This document shows positions 1 to 11,000 of a stretch of 64,000 nucleotides of DNA, in pieces. The position numbers and the translations under genes are program-made. Source of the stretch: Bidens hawaiensis (Eukaryota; Streptophyta; Magnoliopsida; Asterales; Asteraceae); contig JAIQDT010003841.1 of assembly GCA_021521415.1 (NCBI GenBank), forward strand, positions 124,001-188,000, given 5' to 3'. The notes under the pieces were generated by a model. It worked only from the letters and a program-made list of their open reading frames with translations. It did not search any database and had not been told where the DNA came from. The stretch's first letter is position 1. Each line of letters starts with the position of its first letter.

Positions 1-1921
1 TGAGGGAGGTCTCGACGCCGCCAAGTCAGCGCGCAAGACGGCCTCCTGCTCCTTAGTAATGCCGATGAGGGGAGATTCATCGCTTGCAGGAGCAGGAGCA
101 GAGCCAACGGCGCTGGGAACGGCTCCAGGAGTGCCGCCAGAAGCTTGTGCACCAGCTACGGCTTCTATGAAAAAAGCAACAACAAGAAATGGTTCAGGAC
201 TTGATCTAAAAGAGTCAGAAAATAAGAGCGCAATACGTACCTTGGCGCAACTCCGTTCGCGCATCAAACATCGCCATGAAGTCCATTCTACCCTTCTTTG
301 AGGGTAAAACGGGGGACTTCGAAGCGACCTCCGGTGCAGCCTCGGCATCTTGTTGCGCTGTCGCCGGCTCTATAAACATTTGAGTGAGCAAGATTCATTA
401 GTACTTCAATCAGAATCGCGCTCATAGAACCATAAAGGATAAGCAAAGTTTACCTGTCGCGGGCGTTTCCGCCGCGCGAAGGGAAGAGGAAGTGGCACCA
501 TGCCTCAGGTGGACAGGAGGTCTGCCCACTTTTATAGGCAGGAAAGACAAGGAAACCTTGGTGGTAAACTCCTGGGTTTTCCCAAATCCCCCCGCCTGAG
601 TAGGAGGGTCCTGAACAACAGGGGCAACATCTTTTTTCTGTTTCTTACTGGCCCCTGCGCCAGTTTTCCCCTTAGCTTTACGCTTTAGTTGGGGCGCCTC
701 CTCCTCATCCTCCTCTTCCGCGAGCTCCAGCTCGTAGTTTTCGAGCGCATCTACAATACATGCAACAGAAGTGTTAGCAAAATTTGGTATTGTAAAGGAA
801 AATGCATAAGTACAAAGGCTTACCAGGCGCATCGCTGTCGAAGACAAATCCCAGATCAACAGGGATGAACATGTCATCAAAGCGATCAGGGAAACCAACC
901 TCCCCAGCGCCAAGCGCGACGGAGCCACCCTCCATGTGCTCATCATAGGCAGCATGGATATACTCCTTGGTGACTGCACAAAACAAGTCAAATGAGTTCA
1001 GCAAAAAGAATTATATTCGCGCAGAAGTAAAGCAATGAGATAAAACTTACATAACCCGTCGACTTGGATAACGGGCTCAAGCGCGCTGTCCGCCCACCTT
1101 TTGCTCATACCAACCCCCACCAGCGCCTCCTCACAAATGTTCTTGGCGGGGGATGGTTCAGCGGTCAGCTTATTAACCCAGGCGCCAGTTGGGTTCTTGA
1201 GGACACCCACATCCGCAGGCGCAGAAGAAATCGAGCGCATGGTCATACGGATGGGGATCACACCAGCCCTTATGTAAAAGAACCTCTCAGACCAGTCATG
1301 AAGGCTCTTGAATGAAACAATGGAGCACTTCACATTCTGACTGCGAGGAACAAAAGAGAACCAACTGTCTTAGATCTTGGGCTTGTAAAAATACTGAAAG
1401 CGCCGAGGGGTGGGCTCCTCGCGCTGGGATTTGCACATGAACTCAAAGTGAGTCATGCGCACAAGTCCAAATGGATGGACTTGGGATATATGAATCCCAT
1501 AGAACTGAAGCAGTGCACCCACAAACCTTGTCATCGGGAGACGAAGGTTGCAGTGGGTGAAAAAATGGCTATATAGGGATATATAGCCGGTAGGCGGGTC
1601 CGCCGCCGTTTGCCCGGCCACAGGCAACATGCAGCCAAACAGGGTGGGAAAACCCTGAGAGGCGATAAGGCTGTCAAGATCAGCCTGCCTCAATTTGCAG
1701 GGGATTTCATTCCACCTCTTCACCGCCTTGGTCCTCCCTACCTCCTCCGATGAGCCCTCAGCAGCCTTCTTCCCCTTGCCGGTCTTCTTCAATGTAGATA
1801 TTACTAACGATTTTCTACGGCAATGTATGGGGGTGATTGTGTTGTCTGAGCTATCAGACATACAACGGTGACGAAGAACAAATGATGCTTCTGAACAACA
1901 GATATTTGGGAAGCAGAACAA
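1..1921 (-). pseudogene. Retroelement-type gene, 'putative gypsy-type transposon' N-terminal domain, in-frame stop, runs off left edge
   Basis: Minus-strand exons read 1861 (ATG; open to 1921) to 1051, 973-824, 750-454, 369-241 and 164-1. Every join is GT-AG and keeps phase. The first exon holds a stretch (LPMTRFVGALLQFYGIHISQ, then HPFGLVRMTHFE) typical of the plant domain named transposase (putative) gypsy type, found in gag-like ORFs of plant retroelements. It continues with ...FQYFYKPKI, a TAA stop at 1372-1370, then DSWFSFVPRSQ in the same frame, so one stop interrupts an otherwise continuous reading. Exon 3 has an acidic run (ELAEEEDEEE) and a Lys-rich run. Exon 5 is Ala/Pro/Gly-rich and continues past base 1. 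Domain assignment is by pattern recognition. The stop makes it a pseudogene unless it is read through or is an assembly error. Confidence 0.6.
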
Positions 1922-2042
1922 AGATAATCAGAAGACAAAGAAAGAAAAGCTCAGAAGAATAAACAAGAAGATAAAGGATAAAAAAACTCTAAGGGCTGGC
2001 TTTTATAGGCCCAGGAGAGAGAAATTTTGGTGCTGAACGGAC

Positions 2043-2231
2043 TTCACGCGCCCCCACTCGCAGGATTAAGCCACTACGAGCGCGACACGTGTCCCTGACA
2101 CTGTGTGAGGGGACATGAAAGGAAACTATACGGCTGCTGCCAGAGTTCACGCGCCACCACTCGCAGGAACGGACCAACGCGAGCGCGACACGTGTCCCTG
2201 ACAGCATGTGAGGGGACACGAAAGGCAACTG
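2043..2231. repeat. Two-copy GC-rich tandem repeat upstream of the retroelement ORF
   Basis: Two diverged copies, about 2043-2127 and 2146-2231 (period 103), share CACGCGCC(A/C)CCACTCGCAGG, GAGCGCGACACGTGTCCCTG and GAGGGGACA(C/T)GAAAGG. They lie just 5' of the minus-strand ORF, so they probably belong to the element's LTR or leader. Each copy contains a CACGTG G-box-like core. Confidence 0.6.
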
Positions 2232-2460
2232 TAGCACCTCGAGCACACGAAAGGCCTGACACGTCTCCATCACTGAACCACGTCAGCAACAACCAACCAC
2301 GTCCAGGGACGATTCGTTTGCAACCAAGAGGATAGAATTTCGCGCAACGGTGAATAATAAGAAGAAAAAGACAAAACACCTATTAACAGAGCAAACTATC
2401 TAGTCTAACATCTATCTTACCTCGCTCGCGCGAGACAAGACACACATTAGACTGGGGGGG

Positions 2461-3221
2461 CTTGAAGAGGTATGTACCCGCCTCAACACGGAGCAAGGCG
2501 GGTCAACCCACAAGATATAGACAACAGGCTTGAAACCAAGACATTACGAAGGCACAAAGCCAAAACCTATGCGCATGGCGCATACCACACATGCTCAGGC
2601 ATCATATGCCCAGGCACCACACATGCTCAGGCATCATATGCCCAGGCACCACATATGCTCAGGCATCATATGCCCAGGCACACATATGCTCGCGCATCAC
2701 ATATGCTCACGCATATCACATATGCGCGCGGCGCATCAGCGCGCGGCGCATATCACATGCTCGTGCATATCACATCTGCGCATGAAACATCTGCGCGTGA
2801 GAATAAAGAGAAGATCTCGCACATATTTTCATTGGCGCCATCCACTGTTACAACGGCAACAAGATCTGATCAGATCTATAAAAAAAACCAATTTTCACCA
2901 TGTTTCATGCGAGGTCTTCTCTTTATTCTCACGCGCAGATGTTTCATGCGCAGATGTGATATGCACGAGCATGTGATATGCGCCGCGCGCATATGTGATA
3001 TGCGTGAGCATATGTGATGCGCGAGCATATGTGTGCCTGGGCATATGATGCCTGAGCATGTGTGGTGCCTGGGCATATGATGCCTGAGCATGTGTGGTAT
3101 GCGCCATGCGCATAGGTTTTGGCTTTGTGCCTTCGTAATGTCTTGGTTTCAAGCCTGTTGTCTATATCTTGTGGGTTGACCCGCCTTGCTCCGTGTTGAG
3201 GCGGGTACATACCTCTTCAAG
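2461..3221. repeat. Large near-perfect inverted repeat (LTR-like arms, PBS-like motif in loop)
   Basis: Left arm 2461-2820 and right arm 2909-3221 are reverse complements: the outer ends read CTTGAAGAGGTATGTACCCG and its complement, the inner ends match around GAGAATAAAGAGAAGA. The arms differ mainly in the number of internal ~30-bp repeats built from CATGCTCAGGCATCATATGC. The 88-bp loop contains ATTGGCGCCATCC (from 2831), like the TGGCGCC start of primer-binding or leader segments in plant Ty3-type elements. A purine run (TGGGGGGG, about 2453-2460) abuts the left arm like a polypurine tract. Best reading: two LTR copies fused head to head with loss of the internal region. A fold-back element is the alternative. 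Open frames of 64-181 codons inside are low-complexity by-products. Confidence 0.75.
2585..2745. repeat. Short tandem repeats inside the left arm
   Basis: About three to four copies of a ~30-bp unit (CACATGCTCAGGCATCATAT followed by GCCCAGGCAC) degrade rightwards into CATATGCTCGCGCATCA variants. The mirror copies on the right arm (about 3000-3095) have fewer units, which explains the unequal arm lengths. Confidence 0.7.
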
Positions 3222-4820
3222 TCATTTTATTTTTTCATATGGGTACTCGAAATTTTGGAGACGGCAGGGTATATAATTTGGTATGTGACACTTGTAACTC
3301 TAATTTGGAGAAGCTGAAAAGCAAGAAAAAATAGATTCTGACCTTGAGGGTTGTATTCTTTGACTATGTATTATTTAATACTCCGTAACATAAAATATAG
3401 AATGAATACCAAATAGTATTAAACAAATCAAGTGTGGTAATTAGTTGGTAACTGGTAATGCTTCTCTCTCGTCATTGGGTAATGCTTAAGAAAAAGTCAT
3501 CCTAATTAAATATAAGAATAATAATTCTTCAGTCATATATAGACATGAATATAATTTTTATTTTGTATACTCTCAACAAGTTTTATTTTATGACTTCAAT
3601 TTTATTATTCTTAATTAATTAAAATAAAGTTTATATAAAATCAGAATAATTTAATTAACTCACTGAGTTTCTAATATTTTAAGTGTCTATAAATGTAGAT
3701 GATAATTTTAAATTAATAGTTCTCTAGATTTTAAAACTTTTGTGTTCGTCATAAATAGAAAAATAAATAGCAAAGACTTGTTACAAACTTCATAATACAC
3801 TATTTAAATATTTGTGAAAGCTATCATATAACTAAAAAACCTGATTTTTTTATATAACCGGGCCCGCTTAGAAAACTAGACTTCTTATGTAACTATCAAA
3901 TGGTGCATGCTTAACATTAACCCATGCCTAATAGTGTAATTGTACATGTTATGTTAATTAATACACATCTTACATGTGTTATACACATGCATATGTTATG
4001 TTTAGTACATGTGATATGTTTATGTTGATTTGATCCCATTATTTGGGTATCCATAAGGCTTCAGCCTCTAAACCCTCTAGCGGGTTACACTTACCATGAT
4101 GCTCACAACTTTGCTCCAGACTTGAAAAGATGAGATACAACACGATTGACGATACAACCATCGAGACTACTTCAAATCGGAAGAGTCTCACTCTCCACTA
4201 CTGCTGAAGCAAGTACCATTCAATACTAACTCCGTTGAGATATAACAAGTTAACAATAATAAGCTTGATCAAGAAAGAACAAGGGTTCTAGTTGATTAAT
4301 AATAAGCTTGCATAGCAAAGAGTAAATTCTTTTTTCTATATATATACTTTATTCATAATGAATACTAATTACATATGTTTGATAATCTAGAAGAATTTGA
4401 AATAAATATCTTAAGTTGTGTATATAAATGTGTTCACAATATGCATATTCATTGTAGGTGTTGGTTCACTATCTCCTTTATTGAAAACGTTTAAATATAT
4501 AACTCACCACATATTTTTATAAATTATTATAATCGAAAAGTTTATGCTGTCAATTATTAACTTATATGGGGTACACAAATGAAACAAAAAGACAAGCTAC
4601 GTTGCATATAAAGATTGGACACATGCATCATGAGCTCCTCATATTCATATACATGTTCTTTAATCCCCCAACCACCACCACCTTCTCTCTCCACAGCCAC
4701 CGGTTAGTCCGGTTTTTTTAGTTAAAAGTCCATAGGAGAGACGGGTGCGGGCGGTTGGCTCTAAACTCAACCTATTTGAGTTTTCTGGTTTTGTAGTTAC
4801 AAAACCTAGTCTAGTCACTG
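3222..4820. other. Intergenic, AT-rich, no gene seen
   Basis: No coding pattern on either strand. About 4030-4260 is less AT-rich and looks like an old repeat fragment, but I cannot place it in a family. 4620-4970 is the probable promoter and leader of the downstream AP2/ERF gene. Confidence 0.5.
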
Positions 4821-4827
4821 TATATAT
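4821..4827 (+). promoter_or_regulatory. Probable TATA box of the AP2/ERF gene
   Basis: TATATAT about 150 bp before the ATG at 4975, on the coding strand. Position is plausible, but other AT-rich candidates exist. Confidence 0.35.
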
Positions 4828-4974
4828 CAGTATTGCTGTTATGTACTTGTAATCATTATCACTCTGGTTGTAATATGTGGACGTAGGTCAATCTAGAGGA
4901 TTCTAAACTGAACCACATTAAATCCTCGTGTTCTTTAATTGCTTTCGTGTGTGTGCAAGATCCTAACCACCACA

Positions 4975-5490
4975 ATGCCCAAGAAGACCAACAACAATGG
5001 CGAAACCACCATCTACCACGGTGTCCGTCAACGGAGTTGGGGCAAATGGGTATCCGAAATCCGTGAGCCAAAGAAAAAATCACGAATATGGCTTGGCTCA
5101 TTCGAAAACCCCGAGATGGCGGCTCGAGCCCATGATGTAGCAGCCATAGCAATCAAAGGTCACTCGGCTATCCTCAACTTCCCTCACTTGGCTCATGAGC
5201 TGCCCAAGCCGGCTTCCAAGTCACCAAGAGACATCCGAGCCGCGGCCCTCAAAGCCGCAGCTTCAGCCACGGCTGAAATTAGTAATCAAGACTCCAAAAA
5301 CATGCAAGCCGAGCTTGAAGCCAGTATTGGCAACTTGCCTACTTATGATGATATATTTCTTGATTTACCGGATCTCGGACATCGAATTGATAGGGTTTTG
5401 TATTCGTTACCGGAGTATATAGTCGGAGTTGAGACCGGTGATGGTGAATTATGGCCAGAAGAGCATGTCTTTGGGAGTTATTGCTCATAA
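4975..5490 (+). CDS. AP2/ERF transcription factor, DREB subfamily (A-4/TINY-like)
   Basis: Single-exon gene, 171 aa, starting at ATG 4975 (MPKKTNN); the frame is open upstream but only to a TTG. One AP2 domain spans about residues 14-71: [19 protein letters not shown], then [11 protein letters not shown] and [14 protein letters not shown]. Val and Glu are present at the DREB-diagnostic domain positions 14 and 19, so binding to DRE/CRT-type elements is expected. The segment after the domain ([20 protein letters not shown]) matches the LPxPxSxSPRDIxAAA motif typical of the A-4 group. An acidic tail ([18 protein letters not shown]) probably activates transcription. Nuclear; no intron, as usual for DREB genes. 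One oddity is YHGV where most members have YRGV. The exact orthologue is not clear from sequence alone. Confidence 0.93.
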   Translation: MPKKTNNNGETTIYHGVRQRSWGKWVSEIREPKKKSRIWLGSFENPEMAARAHDVAAIAIKGHSAILNFPHLAHELPKPASKSPRDIRAAALKAAASATAEISNQDSKNMQAELEASIGNLPTYDDIFLDLPDLGHRIDRVLYSLPEYIVGVETGDGELWPEEHVFGSYCS

Positions 5491-7968
5491 GTAAATTATG
5501 TTAATATCATTTAGATTGAATTATTTCAAAGTAATTAAGTACTCTTAAACCGTCTTCATTAGGCCAAGGTTGGCCAGCAACAAGTGTTATCGGAGTGGAT
5601 TTTCAAATATTTAGTTTTTATTAGTTAAAGCTCATTTGCTTATTTATTCAATAAATCAGACTCCATGTTTTGTGTATGAGAGTCATGATATTATGTAAAC
5701 ATTACAAGTTTGCATAAATAGTAATAGTGTTTCGTATTTCCTTTTTAAGTTATTTATAAAACCTTGTATACACTGTGATTTATGAGAAAGAAACAGTTAT
5801 CACTTATTATGTATTTTATAAATTACTATCTTCTTATATAAATATAAATTTAATAGAAAGTGATTTTAGATTCTTTGTTTTTACTAAAAACGGGTTGGGA
5901 CCATTTTTCTTTAACAAGCATATATATGGCTTGATGCCCCACAAGTTCCGTAACCAATAAAAGAATTGAAAATAATGTTTTTTATTTTATAACAACCAAA
6001 CCACAAATTTTTGTATTTTAAAATTTAGCCACAAACGAATATTATTATTTAAATTTTTTTTCTTTTTTAAAGAAAAGGTTAAATACGTTTTAACTTTTTT
6101 TCCCGATGTTATGGTATAAGTTTTATGATGAACTTAAGTACTTAACTACTACTGATGTCGGTACCCGTATTCGTTTTTATGGTTTTTTTATCGATGTAAA
6201 ACGCAAGTCATTATCCTTTTGGGTATATCACGACCTTATTCGTTTCTATGATTTCCGATCGATATAAATACGTGACGATATCCTTTTGAACATATCACAA
6301 CTACATTTCTTTAAAAAAAATCGGTTGATATGTCGAGTGACAATACCGTAACGAATCGATATAAACTGAAACTTAATATCCACCTTATCGCACGAGGGAT
6401 TTCAACGATATATAGATTAAATGAACATGGAATTTAATAATTATAGGTGATGATATAATCCAGTTATAACCAAATTAACCTTTAAGAGTGGTACAATGAT
6501 AAGCAATATGACAAGTCTCTCAGGCAAAGGTTTCAGGTTTGAATATTATTTTTATTGGTTTTTTATCATGTTCTCTTAAAGGCTAGTTGTACAGCATAAA
6601 GTCATAAACTACGATTTACTGAAAGCCACCGGTTAGTGTTATGTGTGGCAATCATGACCCATTCTTTAAATAATGAGTTGATTTAAGTAAAAAATTATTT
6701 GCATAAGGTAGATCTGGACGTTTAACTCAAACGTACAATAAGACGGGTCAATTATGGTCTTATTAAATCATATAGCTGGTTAAAACAGACCACTTTTATA
6801 AAACTATCATTAAACGGGTCCAAAGGAACAAAAGGGTTAACACCATCCACGATCATTGTTTGTCTCCACCATCTAATTGATGTTATCGGCACAACTGTCG
6901 CCTCCCCTTCCATCGCCCCTACTACCTCCACCGGTGTTCTGATCCGTTCAACATATATAGACTAATGCCACCATCGCCAACACCACCCGTGACGCCTCCA
7001 TCTCCACCATCATGGTCGCCAACCCCCACCATCATCGTCGAGGAGTCCATTGCCACTGCCAGAGTCACCAACACTCTTTAACTCTTAGTAGTTGTTTTCC
7101 CATCAACTTCTTTAAACCACACTCAAAAGGTTAGCTGGTCCCGTTTATATAAGTGGTATGGGCTTCATTTCCTAAATTTTAGCCACGACATAATATGTAG
7201 GACCCTTCAAAATCACGACATGTTCTCAACACTTGAAAAGGAAACGTGACAAATTCGTTTTGGACCATTTTTGTCATATAGTGACATGATTCACTTGTCA
7301 CTGTCTCTTTAATGTTTCCATTTAACCATGAGATTTTGGAATCTTTAGTGTTTTGTTTGTTTAGGTAAAACTCACATGTGTGAAAATGTTAGTTTAATTG
7401 TACTCGAGGTGGAGGTATTATTCATGTTGTGACAAGTATAGAATTGGATATCCATAACACACACACACACTTTAACTATCTAATCTAATAATACTAATAA
7501 ACAAAAATACTAAATACTGGTGTGTGATAACTAAATTAATCCTACCTTCTAATCTTCAATCTCCTTAATCCATGTTACCCATGGGTTATGGGTTTAATTT
7601 ATATGACACATGAATCACAAATATTATTGACTTTTTGACTTTAATTTAATTTACGTTTACAACACAATCCTCCAGTTAGGGTTTTTAGTATCTCAGCCTC
7701 TCTTCTTCTCACTATGAGATTTCATCATGGCCTTTTTTTTGCGATTTCGTCTAACAAGAATGCGATTCACCAGGTAACGATTCGGTTTATCTAATTTAAT
7801 GATATCATCTACTTTCTTATGATGATTGAATCTGGGTTTTGATGTTCATTGTCGCCTATTCTTTTCTAATCTTCATTCTCATGATAACGATTGCTATCAG
7901 GTTTCGATTTAGGGTTTTAAATTATCAAAGTGAAGTGCGTGAACATATTAATTTCATCTTCACTATGG
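5491..7968. other. Intergenic, no gene seen
   Basis: AT-rich spacer. 6840-7080 has a stretch of CACCATC/CCACC-type triplets without an open frame. A (CA)n run lies at about 7459-7470. Near 7479 an A|TCTAATCTAATAATACTAAT stretch resembles a plant Helitron 5' end, but this is not diagnostic alone. Confidence 0.5.
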
Positions 7969-8035
7969 CGATTTCATCATGGCCAGGATGCATCAGGCGA
8001 TTTCATCATGGCCAGGATGCATCAGGCGATTTAAT
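7969..8035. repeat. Two-copy 29-bp direct repeat
   Basis: GCGATTTCATCATGGCCAGG followed by ATGCATCAG occurs twice in a row, then a third partial GCGATTTAAT. A related GAGATTTCATCATGGCC is at about 7717. Minor local duplication, no coding role seen. Confidence 0.6.
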
Positions 8036-8039
8036 CTAA

Positions 8040-11000
8040 CCAAGCGGCTATATATCAGGTAATCTAATTCAACAATAGCATTCAATTTCTGATACCCATT
8101 TGATTTTATCATACGTCTTTGAATCTAGGGTTTTTATTGATTCCATTATCTAATTGATTTAATTTGACTTGCAATTTGTCTAAGGGTTTCAACAAATTGA
8201 TTATCCAAGACGCAGATTAATCTATAGGTAATAAGTATTCATATGGTTTTTTATGTTATCATTTATTTATTGTGTAGAGAAATATGATAATTTTTTTACT
8301 TAAAATTAATATGCTTGATGGGTTGGATAAATTATGACCATTTAATTTGGTGTAACATACATGTTGTTCAACATACATGTTGTTCAACTTTTGATTTGTG
8401 CAGAATGCATTCTACGATTTGATCAATTTTTTATATTTTCTAAATTTGTTTTTAAATGGAAACAAGATTTGGTCAACTTTTATATCTCCTAAACTTGATT
8501 TTAAATGAAAAGATGATTTAAGAATTGAAATAGCATATAATAAGGAAAGTAGTTTTCAATGGTTCATACCATATAAAAACCCATGAATATTTATGGTTTA
8601 AAGAGATTAAATATTAGAAACTAGGAAAGCTATGAATTAATATTAAAGATGAAACAACTTCTCAAAATATCTAAATCCCACTATTATATTAAAACAACTT
8701 TTCAAAATATGTAACTTATTTCACGCCATTTGATTTTCAGAATTCAAACATTCATTATCAAGCATTGTGTCATCTAACTATACTATTAAAGTAATAAGCT
8801 TTAAGTCCATATACCCACTTCCTATTTGTTGATTCTCACACTTTTCATTTATATCAATGACTTCTCTAATTTTCAAGTGAATAAAATAAATCAATAATAT
8901 ATTAAAATAAGATTAATCAATGCTATTTAATTATTATCTTTCATCTTTCCTTTAATCTTTAATTTTTCATTTTGAATACTTAAATAATAATGTAATAATG
9001 TAATATTTTAATATTTTAATATTACATTTAGCTAAAAGTGTAAATTTATATTAATTAAATAACAACAAAAAATATTCTAATTAATGTAATATTTTAAAAT
9101 CGTAGCTATAGTTTGAATACGAAGTATTCAAATTTTCTTTTTGAAAATTGTATTATTTTTTGTTAATTTCATTCACCACCTTTGTTATTTTTTGATTGAT
9201 TTCATTCACCACCTGTGTTAATTTTATAGATTATATATAATAAATAATTTAAGTAATTATTTGTTATTTCATCAATAGAAGATTACGGATTTAATATAGA
9301 GATTACGAATAATATATATATAGAGAGAGAGAGAGAGATACCGATTTAGAATATTATAATTATGTTAGAATATGATATTATTTAAATTATATTTGTCAAA
9401 CTCGTAAAGAAATTAGGAAAGGATGACCCATTTATTAAGGAAAGGTTTAATTACGGATTTGTAAATTTGTAAATTTGATATTCCCCCCTTCCTATTTGAA
9501 TTAATTATTGTCTAAATTATGGTCTAAATTTGAATGTCAATTTTATTTAATTAACAATCATTATGTTTTACTATAATTACGTTAGTTGACTCATTGACCC
9601 ATTAACCCACTTATTTAATTTCACTCATTTACTTTTAAGAATTAAATTACAAATCCATTCACTTATTATTGTTTAACAATAACAATTGAGTTACAAATCC
9701 ATTGTTGACTCATTCACTTATAATTGTCAACATTGACTTAGAAATACGATTTACTAATTAACAATTGAGTTACATATATATAACTAAATTAGTAACTTTT
9801 TATTTTCACACCTTATATGAATTACAATACATACTATATAATTAGTAACTTACATTTTACATTATACATTATGTAACATTGCATTTTACAGATTTACCAT
9901 TACATAAAATTCAAAAATTTCGAAATATATTACTTGTATTTCGAATCTAATTATGTAACATTGCATATTATTTGAAAATCCATTAATTACGATATAAATT
10001 CTATTCCTTCTTACTATAATAATTTTGATATTTTTTGAAAATTCCTAAATTTATGTTTTTAATCAGTTACATTTATAACTTTCTTCTATAATTTTCTCTA
10101 CCCTAATTCGTTTCCTATAAATATGTACATTTGAAAGGCTAATTCTTACACCATCAAAGCCTCTTTAGTAAAAATGAGTAGCTTTGTGCCAAGGTTTTTA
10201 GTTTTTGTTATTTATATATCTTCCGTTTTCATGTTTCATTTTTGAGGCTTAAAAGTGTTATTGTTGTTTAATTTTAATTTATTTGTGTTTTTGTTAATTT
10301 TTTCTAGCAAGATGGAGCAAACAAATATCACCATGTTGAACCAACTTGATGTTCTTAACAATGAGTGTATCATGTTAAACCAACTTGATGATTGTTTTAT
10401 ATTTATTAGTATTTTTTTAATTTTTCGTGTTCTTTTGTTTGACATGCTGCTAATCTATGTTCTAGATAAAAATCATGTCCATCCATCGACGGTATCAAAA
10501 TCAGAGATCCATAGTTAAAAACCATATTTCTTATTTTCCGGTAAGACATTCAATTTTTCCGGTTACAAATTAAAAATCAAATATTCCATAATATCAACAT
10601 TAATATTCTACTTTCTAATTTTAGGTCAATGCCAAGACTAATAGATGTTCATTTCTCTAGAAATTCTACAAAAAAATCCGACATACCATGGTCATTGTCA
10701 CAATATCGTTTTTCCGGTTACATCTTTTAAATTTTCCGGTTGTTAACTATAATTCAAAAAACCATAATATCAATATTAATTTTCGATTTTATTATTTCAG
10801 GTTATTTTCCGACTCATATAATATTATCATGTATAGATTTTCTTTTTTGAATATTCATGTATTTCAATATTTCAATTTCATAAATTTTAGTTAAAGCTAA
10901 ATATTAATCTATACGTTGATGTATATTTTGTTTTCCGGTGCCTTAATAAATGACACAATTAACTATTCTATTAATTCGAATTATTTAGTTTGACTTTCCT

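Noticed and set aside
2585..3095. CRISPR-like regular repeats
   Set aside because: Repeats are degenerate, directly adjacent without unique spacers, and the genome is a plant's.
2472..3210. His/Ala/Cys-rich open frames of up to 181 codons on both strands
   Set aside because: Mirror images produced by the inverted repeat and its ~30-bp subrepeats; no domain, and all frames look alike.
4939..4974. Longer start for the AP2/ERF gene
   Set aside because: The extension begins at TTG, not ATG. The first ATG in frame is 4975, right before the conserved protein.
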